NCBI GenBank assembly: GCA_002704755.1
Contig: PAHC01000016.1
Span: 12,209-34,827, forward strand
DNA: 22,619 nt
DNA from: Rhodobiaceae bacterium
GTDB lineage: Bacteria; Pseudomonadota; Alphaproteobacteria; Rhizobiales; TMED25
Reading direction: 5' to 3'
Positions within the stretch are counted from its first letter, which is position 1. The number at the start of each line of letters is the position of its first letter. The notes beneath the pieces were generated by a model that ran no database searches, was not told where the DNA came from, and saw only the letters and a list, made by a program, of their open reading frames with translations. Positions 8,452 to 15,935 of this stretch are shown here, in pieces. Both the position numbers and the translations under genes were made by a program.

Positions 8452-8547
8452 AGTAAACTTTATAAGGATTTTTTACATTTTTTTTTATACACTATTAACG
8501 TATGAATTTATGTTAAAGTTTAAAAATTATTTATATATTAATAAGTC

Positions 8548-8599
8548 TATAAATTAATTTCACATTGATAATTCAGATAAAAATATATATAAATTAATT
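8548..8599. repeat. Direct repeat of a 12-base element upstream of the Gfo/Idh operon
   Basis: TATAAATTAATT occurs at 8548-8559 and again at 8588-8599, exactly 40 bases apart (about four helical turns). The second copy overlaps the predicted -10 box and the first lies upstream of the -35 box. The spacing could suit a regulator binding both copies, but the element is entirely AT except for nothing else distinctive, so chance is a real alternative. Confidence 0.35.
8565..8593 (+). promoter_or_regulatory. Sigma70-like promoter for the Gfo/Idh operon
   Basis: TTGATA (8565-8570) and TATAAA (8588-8593) are separated by 17 bases, close to the TTGACA-17-TATAAT consensus. Transcription would start near 8600, giving a short leader. 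A strong ribosome binding site, AAGGGAG (8608-8614), precedes the ATG at 8620 by five bases. Confidence 0.55.
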
Positions 8600-8619
8600 G
8601 TAATTTTAAGGGAGTTAAA

Positions 8620-9678
8620 ATGTATAGATTAAATGTTGGAATAATAGGCACTGGTTGGTGCGGTGGTATCAGAGCGGAGGCGTCTGCAAAGAACGGACTA
8701 GTCGATCAATTACACATATGTGAAATTCGTGAAGACAGACTGAAAGAAGTTGCAGATTTAACTAATCCGACGACAGCAACAACAGATTATAAAGAACTAC
8801 TAAAGAATGATGATATTCATGCAATAATGATTTCTACTACCCCAGAGAGCACTCATTATCCAATTGCAAAAGAAGCACTCGAATCAGGGAAACATGTTTT
8901 ACTTGAGAAACCAATCGCACGTACATTAACTGAAGCAGAAGAATTAATAACCATTGCTGAGAAAAATAAATTACAATTTACAATTGGTTATTCTCAAAGA
9001 TTTCGATCAAAATACGCTTATGTTCGAGAAAAATTCCTTGATGGAACCCTTGGCGAACCTGTAAGTGTGTTAATTACCCGTAACATAACCCAACAATTAT
9101 CAAAGAGAATTGTTGGAAGGACAAGATTATCACCTGCAGCCATGGAAGCTACCCATGATTTAGATTATGCTCTTTGGTGTTTGGCTCCAAGAAAACCTGT
9201 CAGAGTATATTCACAACAAGTCGAAAAAGTACTGATCAAGAATTCAAACTCTGCAGATTGTCAATTTATAATGGTTACACTTGATGATGGGACAGTAATT
9301 ACAGTTGGTGCAGGTTGGGTTTTGCCGCCAAGTTATCCAAACTATTCTTCAACCAAGATGGAATTTATTGGTTCGAAGGGTGCTATTATGGTAGATGACT
9401 CTCATAATGATGTGACAATTATGACAGGTGAGAGGGGAATTGAATATCCTATGTCTTCAATGCCAGGAGAACCTGTTGCTCACGTCAACGCTGGACCAAT
9501 GGCAGAAGAGACGAATAATTTCATTGATGCAATTTTGTTTAACAAACCTGTTATTGTTAAACCAAGAGAAGCTAAAGTTGTTATGGAACTATATCAAGCT
9601 GCAGATTTATCAGCTGAGAGGGGAGAGCCAATAAATCTTCCAATGAATATAGATCCACTTAAAGAGGAGCAAAATTAA
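8620..9678 (+). CDS. Gfo/Idh/MocA family NAD(P)-dependent oxidoreductase (first of a pair)
   Basis: Cytoplasmic dehydrogenase of 352 residues. The N-terminal Rossmann fold opens VGIIGTGWCGG (6-16); the family's hallmark EKP tripeptide is in HVLLEKPIA (92-100). The C-terminal substrate domain includes the ATHDLDYALW stretch and VTLDDGTVITVGAGW, both typical of the family. Family members oxidise sugars, inositols or sugar acids, but motifs do not fix a substrate. A strong ribosome binding site (8608-8614) supports the start. It overlaps the next gene by one base (TAATG), so the two are translated together and may act on successive intermediates or form a mixed oligomer; the last point is inference. 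Confidence 0.9.
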   Translation: MYRLNVGIIGTGWCGGIRAEASAKNGLVDQLHICEIREDRLKEVADLTNPTTATTDYKELLKNDDIHAIMISTTPESTHYPIAKEALESGKHVLLEKPIARTLTEAEELITIAEKNKLQFTIGYSQRFRSKYAYVREKFLDGTLGEPVSVLITRNITQQLSKRIVGRTRLSPAAMEATHDLDYALWCLAPRKPVRVYSQQVEKVLIKNSNSADCQFIMVTLDDGTVITVGAGWVLPPSYPNYSSTKMEFIGSKGAIMVDDSHNDVTIMTGERGIEYPMSSMPGEPVAHVNAGPMAEETNNFIDAILFNKPVIVKPREAKVVMELYQAADLSAERGEPINLPMNIDPLKEEQN

Positions 9679-10784
9679 TGAAAGATATTGGTCTTGCAGT
9701 AATAGGTTGTGGAACAATTGGAAGAATAAGAGCTGAATTAGCAAGGGACTATCCTGGCGTAAAGTGGCTTGGATTATGCGATATAAGAAAAGATGTTGCA
9801 GAAAAATTAGCAGCAGATTGTAGTGCTGATTTTTATACTACAGACTTCAATGAACTCCTAAACAGAAGTGAGGTTACTGCTGTTATAATCGCAACTGAAG
9901 AGAATGCTCACGTTGAACCAACCTTAAAAGCGATCGAAATGGGGCATGCTTTGTTCATTGAAAAACCACTCGCAACAAATCCCCAAGACTCTCGCCGTAT
10001 AATTGATGAAATTGAGTCTAATAATATCGATGCAGTTCTTGGATACACAAACCGTTTTAGAAGACGTTTTCTTGCAGTCAAAGAAAGATTAACAACTGGA
10101 CAAATCGGGCATGTTCATTCCGTTGTAACAAGAGCATTTATGAATAAAATGGTTCCAATCGCGACAATTAATAAGACAAATGATAGACAAAATCTTACAC
10201 CAATGGTTGTTTCTGGAACACACAGTCTTGATATGTCAATGTGGTTAATGGAAGGAAAAAATCCTGTAAGTGTTTATGCAAAATCAGTAGATGGTGTCTT
10301 AAATCAATGGGGAACAAAAGACTCAACATTTGGTATTTTTACGATGGACGACGGGACAGTTTGGAGTATGAATATTTCATGGGCACTTCCCGAAGTTTGG
10401 CCAGGTTCGGTTTATGGATTAGAAATTGGAATAGTTGGTACAGAAGGTGTCATTGATATTGAAGATACACACCGTGATTTGGTATTGGCATCAAATATCC
10501 CACAAGGCGCAGGTTATACTTCCAGAGAATATGCTCCTCCTCAAGGAAGACACGTTGATTTCTTAACAAGTTACCCCGCAGGCGATATTCAAGGAGGACA
10601 GTTCTGGGGTCCAATGAGGGAAGAAACAAACACTTGGTACACAAGATTATGTACTGGACAATCAACACCTCACGCAACTGCTCAAGATGGGCACAGGAAT
10701 CTGCTTATGACTATGGCAATGGATCTCTCCGCTAAGGAAGGTAAAGAGATTGTTTTACCAACTAGAATGGATGATATTTTCTGA
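9678..10784 (+). CDS. Gfo/Idh/MocA family NAD(P)-dependent oxidoreductase (second of a pair)
   Basis: A 368-residue paralogue of the gene before it. It has GLAVIGCGTIGRIRAE (5-20) as the dinucleotide-binding loop and FIEKPLA (93-99) as the EKP motif. The VVSGTHSLDMSMW segment gives the family's His/Asp pair in the substrate site. A longer C-terminal part (QGGQFWGPMREETNTWYTRL, about 302-321) distinguishes it from its neighbour. Its start overlaps the preceding stop by one base and is preceded by AGAGGAG at 9663-9669. The two proteins clearly differ in sequence, so they probably do not share a substrate. It ends one base before a convergent gene. Confidence 0.9.
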   Translation: MKDIGLAVIGCGTIGRIRAELARDYPGVKWLGLCDIRKDVAEKLAADCSADFYTTDFNELLNRSEVTAVIIATEENAHVEPTLKAIEMGHALFIEKPLATNPQDSRRIIDEIESNNIDAVLGYTNRFRRRFLAVKERLTTGQIGHVHSVVTRAFMNKMVPIATINKTNDRQNLTPMVVSGTHSLDMSMWLMEGKNPVSVYAKSVDGVLNQWGTKDSTFGIFTMDDGTVWSMNISWALPEVWPGSVYGLEIGIVGTEGVIDIEDTHRDLVLASNIPQGAGYTSREYAPPQGRHVDFLTSYPAGDIQGGQFWGPMREETNTWYTRLCTGQSTPHATAQDGHRNLLMTMAMDLSAKEGKEIVLPTRMDDIF

Positions 10785-10798
10785 GTTAAATTAACTCA
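10782..10798. terminator. Palindrome covering both stop codons of a convergent gene pair
   Basis: TGAGTTAAATTAACTCA is a perfect inverted repeat with 8-base arms around one central A. It contains the TGA stop of the plus-strand gene and the TAA stop of the minus-strand gene. In RNA it could form a six-base stem with a five-base loop from either strand. It is AT-rich and lacks a strong T-run, so it would be a weak bidirectional terminator at best. Confidence 0.45.
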
Positions 10799-11706
10799 TT
10801 AAACTTCTTTTGTATGTCTTTGGGAAATTTCTTTATTTCTTCTTTACCAATATCAAAGGCAATTGACTTCAATTGATTTCTAAAGGCAGGATCAATCTCC
10901 AATATCTTTGTACCCTTTTCTTTCAATAGTTTCATACATGTAATATCTTCTTCAATTGCTAGTGTTCTTTGATATTTTGTGGCTTCTTTGAGTTGTGCTT
11001 CAAGATTATCTCTAAATTCTTGATCCCAATCATAAAATTTTTTCTTATTACAGAGTAATATTGATGTTCCAAATAAATGCGAGGATAGGGTTATATATGG
11101 ATGGTAGTTTTCGATTCCATAATTAATGATATTGGTTAGTGGATTCTCTTGGGTGTTAACTTCATTTGATATAACGGCATCTTTTAACTTTTTGACATCA
11201 ATAAACTTTGGTTCAAAGCCAATTGCTCTGAAAACATCTTCATGCATTTTATTGTTTGCAATGCGAATTGAAGATGCTTTGCAATCATCAAATGATTTTA
11301 TATGTCGATTACTTGATGAGATGTGCCTAATACCATTATCCCAATAGCCAAGAACTTTGTAACCTGTGTTATCTTCAACTTTTTGAGATATATGCTTTCC
11401 AACAGTGCCATCAAGTAGAGTATATACCTGATCACGAGATGAAATTTGAAATGGAATTTCAAAAAGATTTAATTCTTCTACTCTTTCAGTAAGATAACTT
11501 GAAAAAAAATAACAGCAATCAATTTCACCTTCTTCAACTAGTCTCAATAAATCAATAGCATTGTAATTTAAGTCTCCTACATCTGAAACGAATTTAAATT
11601 CTAGATTATTTGGGTAAATTTCTTCTAGTTTCTTTTTTAAGTATAGTATCCCTTTTGCTTGAACCGATCTCTCGGGGTGGTATCCCGCCCAATATATTTT
11701 ATTCAT
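10786..11706 (-). CDS. TRAP-type (DctP-fold) solute-binding protein without signal peptide
   Basis: A 306-residue protein with the layout of TRAP solute receptors. NLFEIPFQISSRDQVYTLLD (about 79-98) matches the conserved elPF motif; a GIRHISSSNRHIKSFDDCKA stretch and the ligand-arginine strand SIRI follow, and then the NTQENPLTNI loop (GqENP in the family). What is missing is an export signal. The protein begins MNKIYWAGYHPERS, directly at the first strand of the mature fold. An in-frame TGA lies six codons upstream of the ATG, so no longer frame exists. No DctQ or DctM membrane gene is in the window. It is the last gene of a four-gene operon, 14 bases after the dehydrogenase. It may bind its ligand in the cytoplasm or be a remnant of a transporter; the open frame argues against simple decay. 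Confidence 0.75.
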   Translation of the reverse strand: MNKIYWAGYHPERSVQAKGILYLKKKLEEIYPNNLEFKFVSDVGDLNYNAIDLLRLVEEGEIDCCYFFSSYLTERVEELNLFEIPFQISSRDQVYTLLDGTVGKHISQKVEDNTGYKVLGYWDNGIRHISSSNRHIKSFDDCKASSIRIANNKMHEDVFRAIGFEPKFIDVKKLKDAVISNEVNTQENPLTNIINYGIENYHPYITLSSHLFGTSILLCNKKKFYDWDQEFRDNLEAQLKEATKYQRTLAIEEDITCMKLLKEKGTKILEIDPAFRNQLKSIAFDIGKEEIKKFPKDIQKKFNELI

Positions 11707-11720
11707 TTTATTGATATATT

Positions 11721-12608
11721 CTATTCATTGATGAGTTTGTAATAATCCAGATATAATTTTGAAAAGTCTGTATCTGACAGCCCTTGATCTACAGCATTTT
11801 TTAGTAATTCAGTTGTTAAGTCTCCAAATGGACATTTAATTTCCAGATTGTTCAGAGCATTGGTAACCATACTTAAATCTTTGTATAGATTTGAGACACG
11901 AGATTTTGCATCCCATTTTTCTGATAATATATGGTTTGGAAATCTTTTTTCCGATATGAAGCTTCGAGCATTGCCTGAGTTAAATACATCAATCACAATA
12001 TTGGGATCAATGCCAAGTTCTTTAGCTCCCTTTACACCCTCAACTGTTGCAAAAAAAATTGTATGTGTAACCATATTGTGAATAAGTTTCATTGCATGCC
12101 CTGAACCAGTCTTACCTACATGAACTAACTTATTAGTAAAAGACTCCAGTATACTCTCTGTTTTCTGGATTGTGTGTTTCTCTCCACCTATCATTAACGT
12201 TAATGTTCCATTTGCAGCCCCCTGAGCACCTCCAGTCATACCGCAGTCCAGATAGTCAATGTTATAACCTTTCAATTCTTCTGCAAGTTTAATACTCTCT
12301 TCTGGATTTGATGTAGTTAAATCAACAATTACCGATCCACTGGCTATTTGGTTAATGCCCTCTGCGTCGAAGAGAAAATTCCTTATTTCTTTTGTACTTG
12401 GGACAATAAAAAGATGAATATTGCAATCTGTAAGTCCATTTTCAAATTTATTGATATTTAAATCAGTTCTATTTGCAAAATCTTTTAATAGTTCAGGATT
12501 GATTTCAAAAATTGATTTTAATTTACCAATTTGATCAATTTTCTTGGCAATGCCATTACCCATTTGTCCTATGCCAATGATTGATACATTTTGAAATGAA
12601 GCAATCAT
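11721..12608 (-). CDS. 3-hydroxyisobutyrate dehydrogenase family (beta-hydroxyacid dehydrogenase)
   Basis: NAD(P)-dependent oxidoreductase of 295 residues, full length for the family. The dinucleotide loop is VSIIGIGQMGNGIA (8-21). The substrate-binding motif, usually DxPVSGG, reads DCGMTGGAQGA (121-131), so Thr replaces Ser and the usual Pro is absent. The catalytic lysine is K174 in GSGHAMKLIHN. DLTTSNPEE (96-104) is also typical. The altered motif hints at a substrate other than 3-hydroxyisobutyrate, for example another 3-hydroxy or 2-hydroxy acid of the tartronate/glycerate group. The ATG overlaps the stop of the cupin gene by four bases (ATGA), so the two are translationally coupled. Confidence 0.88.
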   Translation of the reverse strand: MIASFQNVSIIGIGQMGNGIAKKIDQIGKLKSIFEINPELLKDFANRTDLNINKFENGLTDCNIHLFIVPSTKEIRNFLFDAEGINQIASGSVIVDLTTSNPEESIKLAEELKGYNIDYLDCGMTGGAQGAANGTLTLMIGGEKHTIQKTESILESFTNKLVHVGKTGSGHAMKLIHNMVTHTIFFATVEGVKGAKELGIDPNIVIDVFNSGNARSFISEKRFPNHILSEKWDAKSRVSNLYKDLSMVTNALNNLEIKCPFGDLTTELLKNAVDQGLSDTDFSKLYLDYYKLINE

Positions 12609-13012
12609 TTGGTAACTTTATCTCCTGATGACAAATGTTGAACAGTTTCACCGGTTTCAGTAAATGTACGGGTGACATCTGTATCGCCATATATCCAAAA
12701 TATTGTAAGTGGTTCGTCACCAATATTATTGAACCTATGGGGTACATTTGCAGGAATGAAAGATGTATCCATAGACTTAAGCTCTGTCTTTACACCACCG
12801 CATTCAACTTCACCTTTACCAGATATTATTAAAACTTGTTCACAACAGTTATGACTGTGCATAGGCGCAGCTCTTCCAGTGGGGAATGTAGTAAAGCCTG
12901 AGGTAAAGATAATTGCCTCTGCATTATCCTTTCCATAGAGTAATGCTGTTGATACACCATCTCCTCGGTCAAAATTTGGTCTATCTTCAAATTTTATTAT
13001 ATTAGCTGTCAT
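12605..13012 (-). CDS. Small single-domain cupin protein
   Basis: A 135-residue cytoplasmic cupin. The first metal-binding motif is HSHNCCEQVLIISGKGEVE (52-70 region), with H52, H54 and E58 as ligands; the second has H92 in ANVPHRFNN. Such proteins act as isomerases, dioxygenases, or sugar and hydroxy-acid binding proteins, and this one cannot be placed more finely. AGGAG lies eight bases ahead of the ATG. It follows the DUF1330 gene by 23 bases and overlaps the dehydrogenase gene by four, which suggests a helper enzyme in the same pathway. Confidence 0.85.
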   Translation of the reverse strand: MTANIIKFEDRPNFDRGDGVSTALLYGKDNAEAIIFTSGFTTFPTGRAAPMHSHNCCEQVLIISGKGEVECGGVKTELKSMDTSFIPANVPHRFNNIGDEPLTIFWIYGDTDVTRTFTETGETVQHLSSGDKVTK

Positions 13013-13035
13013 TATTTTCTCCTAATTTATCAATT

Positions 13036-13326
13036 TTAATTGGACTCAACGAAAACGATTTCTACTTCACCAGATCCATTACGACGATTTTTGGCTGCAT
13101 TTTTGTAAGCTTCTGAGTTAAAGCATTCTTCGGCAAGTTCCATGTTTGGAAATTCTGCAACAACGAATCTAGTAAAATTGTCAGTCCCCTCCATAATTTT
13201 GAAATTTCCCCCTCTTGTTAAGAATTTTCCACCAAAACTCTCAACAATACCACCAGCTTTATCAGCATATTTTTTATAAGATTCTTGATCAATAATTTTT
13301 GCTCTCGCGATCCAATAAACTGGCAT
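13036..13326 (-). CDS. DUF1330 family protein (ferredoxin-like alpha/beta fold)
   Basis: A 96-residue protein matching DUF1330 along its whole length: MPVYWIARAKIID, then YKKYADKAGGIVESFGGKFL (about 18-37), a TRGG turn, and VAEFPNMELAEECFNSEAYK near 56-75. The function of the family is not established; members share the dimeric alpha/beta barrel fold of small stress and monooxygenase-like proteins. It is the first gene of the four-gene minus-strand operon and faces the COG2055 dehydrogenase gene across a 111-base divergent promoter region. AGGGAA precedes the ATG. Confidence 0.85.
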   Translation of the reverse strand: MPVYWIARAKIIDQESYKKYADKAGGIVESFGGKFLTRGGNFKIMEGTDNFTRFVVAEFPNMELAEECFNSEAYKNAAKNRRNGSGEVEIVFVESN

Positions 13327-13437
13327 TTATTTATTCCCTATAGTATAAATTTAGAATATCATTATATAGAAAAATTATAAAACACTATCGTGTAAATTAT
13401 GCTTTTTTTAGATATGTTTCATGGAAGGGATGGATAG
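13327..13437. promoter_or_regulatory. Divergent promoter region between two metabolic operons
   Basis: This 111-base AT-rich gap must hold the promoters for both the minus-strand DUF1330 operon and the plus-strand dehydrogenase operon. On the minus strand TATACT lies about 20 bases ahead of the DUF1330 start and could be a -10 box, though no good -35 is visible. I could not find a convincing plus-strand promoter or an operator. A shared regulator for both operons is plausible from the arrangement alone. Confidence 0.4.
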
Positions 13438-14496
13438 ATGTCAGATAAATTTAAAAATGTTACAGAAGCACAATTAAAAGATTACATCAAAACAATTTTT
13501 TTAGAGGTTGGACTTCCAGAAAATGATGCAAGCATAGTATCTAATCTTATGGCTGAAGCCGATATGCTTGGTGTTGATACACATGGTGTATTTAGATTAC
13601 CCCAGTACGTAAAAAGATTGATCGCAGGGGGTATAAATAAAAGCCCAAATATAAGCATTGTGAGTGAAAAAAGTTCTATGGCACTATTAAATGGTGATAA
13701 TGCAATGGGTCATTTAGTTATGGAAAAAGCTGCAAATATTGCTGTAGCAAAAGCAAAGGATCATGGGGTTGCATGGGTTGGTGCTAACTCATCAAACCAT
13801 GCAGGTCCTGCCTCATTGTATGCGCGAATCCCTCTAAAAGAAGATATGATTGGAATATATGTAGCCGTTGGTAGTTCGAACCATGTACCACCATGGGGTG
13901 GCACAGATCTACTTTTATCAACAAATCCAATAGCAATATCAATTCCTAGTATGAAAAGACCACCTATTGTCTTGGATATGGCTACAACAGTTGCAGCATA
14001 TGGTAAAGTCAAAGAAAAATTACAAAGAAAAGAAGAAATGCCTGTTGGATGGATGATTGACAAAGATGGAAAACCATTAACAGATCCATCCAAATCAAGT
14101 GAAGGCTTTTTACTTCCTATTGGTGAAGCAAAAGGTTACGGTTTGGCACTGATGTTTGGGATCCTTGCAGGAACTTTAAATGGTGCTGCATTTGGTAAGG
14201 CTGTAGTTGACTTCAATGCTGATGCAAAAAGTTTTACAAATACTGGGCATTTTATTATAGCGGTTGATATTGCTGCATTTACTGATGTAGATCAATTTAA
14301 AAGAAATATTGATGACGTCTGGGCGCAAATGAAAGGTTCAAATGTGTTACCTGGTTTTGATGAAGTCAGGTTACCTGGTGAAAGATCGAATAATCTTTTT
14401 AATGAAAGAAAGAAAAATGGTATTCCTATCCATGATAACTTGAAACAAGCACTAGACCAATTATCTGAGCAACTTAATACAAAAAAGATATACTAA
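13438..14496 (+). CDS. Malate/L-lactate dehydrogenase family (COG2055/Ldh_2) oxidoreductase
   Basis: A 352-residue NAD(P)-dependent 2-hydroxyacid dehydrogenase of the family that includes ureidoglycolate, sulfolactate and 2,3-diketogulonate dehydrogenases, which is unrelated in fold to classical malate dehydrogenase. The catalytic motif is ADMLGVDTHGVFRLP (41-55), with H49. SSNHAGPASLYA (118-129) is the usual substrate-loop motif, and NPIAISIP and GYGLALMFGILAG mark the rest of the family fold. The start is fixed by an in-frame TAG immediately before the ATG and by the purine-rich GGAAGGGATGG upstream. The flavin reductase gene follows after six bases. Substrate cannot be told from motifs. 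Confidence 0.9.
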   Translation: MSDKFKNVTEAQLKDYIKTIFLEVGLPENDASIVSNLMAEADMLGVDTHGVFRLPQYVKRLIAGGINKSPNISIVSEKSSMALLNGDNAMGHLVMEKAANIAVAKAKDHGVAWVGANSSNHAGPASLYARIPLKEDMIGIYVAVGSSNHVPPWGGTDLLLSTNPIAISIPSMKRPPIVLDMATTVAAYGKVKEKLQRKEEMPVGWMIDKDGKPLTDPSKSSEGFLLPIGEAKGYGLALMFGILAGTLNGAAFGKAVVDFNADAKSFTNTGHFIIAVDIAAFTDVDQFKRNIDDVWAQMKGSNVLPGFDEVRLPGERSNNLFNERKKNGIPIHDNLKQALDQLSEQLNTKKIY

Positions 14497-14502
14497 TTTT
14501 AA

Positions 14503-14964
14503 ATGGATAAGAATGAACTAAGACAGGCTTTTGGTTGCTTTACAACCGGTGTCGCAATTGTAACCACTTCAAGTGAAGATTTTGAACCTGTTGGATTAAC
14601 GATCAATTCATTTACTTCTCTATCACTTGAACCTCCATTACTTATGTGGGGCATTTCAAAAAATGCTCCTAGTATTGAAGCATTTAAATATAGGAGACTC
14701 TTTGAGGTTAATGTTTTATCTTCTCACCAAAAAGATTTGTTGAAAAAATTTTCAACTCCGTCAAATGATAAATTTAATGATGTTCATTGGGAAATGAGCG
14801 ATAATAAATTACCAAAGATAAAAGAGTGTGTGGCAAATTTTGAGTGTGTAATACACTCAATATTTCCCGGTGGTGATCATGAAATAATTGTTGGAATGAT
14901 TAAACATTTTTCGTTTAACGATAAACCACCCTTGATGTTATCAAGGAGTGGTATAATCAATTAA
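14503..14964 (+). CDS. Flavin reductase (FMN-binding split-barrel, HpaC-like)
   Basis: A 153-residue protein with the family's N-terminal pattern FGCFTTGVAIVTTSS (10-24), VGLTINSFTSLSLEPPLLMW (31-50) as the flavin-binding strand and loop, and a GGDHEIIVGMIKHF strand near the end. These enzymes reduce FMN or FAD with NAD(P)H and usually feed a separate oxygenase. No oxygenase lies within the window, so it may serve one elsewhere or act directly as a reductase. There is no clear ribosome binding site; the short six-base gap suggests translation coupled to the dehydrogenase gene. It ends one base from a convergent gene. Confidence 0.85.
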   Translation: MDKNELRQAFGCFTTGVAIVTTSSEDFEPVGLTINSFTSLSLEPPLLMWGISKNAPSIEAFKYRRLFEVNVLSSHQKDLLKKFSTPSNDKFNDVHWEMSDNKLPKIKECVANFECVIHSIFPGGDHEIIVGMIKHFSFNDKPPLMLSRSGIIN

Positions 14965-14979
14965 CTTATGCCTTAATTG
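14958..14979. terminator. Inverted repeat covering both stop codons of the second convergent pair
   Basis: CAATTAA (14958-14964) and TTAATTG (14973-14979) are perfect inverted repeats around an eight-base loop. Both TAA stop codons fall inside the structure. It is AT-rich and has no T-run, so only a weak bidirectional terminator or mRNA end structure is likely. It parallels the palindrome at 10782-10798. Confidence 0.4.
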
Positions 14980-15928
14980 GATATATTGGTGTATCCCCAT
15001 TTAATACTCTAGCTACATCAGAAGCTGCTTTTGTTTGCAATTCTTCTAGCGCTTCAACAGAATAAAAGGCAGTATGTGGTGCTAATATAACATTGTCTCG
15101 TCCAATTAATGGTGAGTCAGCTGGAAGGGGCTCTGTTTCAACAACATCTAATCCAGCGCCACCAATTTCATTATTATCCAGTGCTTGAATTAAATCTTTT
15201 TCATTGATTAGAGGACCACGAGCTGTGTTCACTATTACTGCTGTTTTTTTCATCTTCTTAAAGGCATCCATATTAACCAGGCCCTTAGTTTCTGGAAGTA
15301 GGGGGGCATGAACTGAGATAAAATCAGATGTCTCATATAATTCGTCCATTGACACACTTTTAACACCATATTGATCAAATACTTCCTGCGGGGCATATGG
15401 ATCGCATGCAACCACATTAAAACCAAATGCTTGAGCCTTTGGTGCCATTAATCTTGGAATATTTCCAAAGCCAATTAATCCAACAGTTTTTCCTCTAAGT
15501 CTATAAATTGGAACGACTGCCGGCATTTCCCAACGACCTGCTTGGACTAATTTGTTTGATTGAGGGATTTTCCTAGCCATGGAAATTATCATTGCCATGG
15601 CCTGGTCAGATACCTCATCCAGACAATAATCTGGAACATAATTTACGGAAATACCTAATTCGCCAGCAACTTTTAGGTCAATATTATCTACACCAATTCC
15701 AAACCTGCCTATTGCTTTACACTTTTTTAGGCTCCTTAAGATATTTTCATTGAGTTTCGCATAGGTTACAAGGATAGCATCAGCATTTTCTGCTGCTTTG
15801 ATGATATCTTCTTCAGAACTACTTGGAGCCTGTATAACTTCTGCATTTGCAGCTTCAAGTGCTTTTTTTGCAGGGTCTAAAGATGGAAAAGGGCTATCAG
15901 TAACAACAACTAGTGGAGTGTTTTTCAT
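14966..15928 (-). CDS. D-2-hydroxyacid dehydrogenase (phosphoglycerate dehydrogenase/CtBP type)
   Basis: A 320-residue NAD(P)-dependent dehydrogenase. The cofactor loop is VGLIGFGNIPRL (149-160), where the third glycine of GxGxxG is replaced by proline, as seen in some members of this group. The catalytic triad is visible: R237 in NTARGPLI, E266 in VETEPLP and H285 in LAPHTAFYS. The substrate-loop segment GRFGIGVDNID (74-84) is typical. It has no C-terminal ACT or serine-regulatory domain, so serine biosynthesis is not implied. AGGTGA precedes the ATG. It is the last gene of a four-gene operon, seven bases after a second, divergent enzyme of the same family, suggesting different substrates in one pathway. 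Confidence 0.9.
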   Translation of the reverse strand: MKNTPLVVVTDSPFPSLDPAKKALEAANAEVIQAPSSSEEDIIKAAENADAILVTYAKLNENILRSLKKCKAIGRFGIGVDNIDLKVAGELGISVNYVPDYCLDEVSDQAMAMIISMARKIPQSNKLVQAGRWEMPAVVPIYRLRGKTVGLIGFGNIPRLMAPKAQAFGFNVVACDPYAPQEVFDQYGVKSVSMDELYETSDFISVHAPLLPETKGLVNMDAFKKMKKTAVIVNTARGPLINEKDLIQALDNNEIGGAGLDVVETEPLPADSPLIGRDNVILAPHTAFYSVEALEELQTKAASDVARVLNGDTPIYPIKA

Positions 15929-15935
15929 ATTTCAC

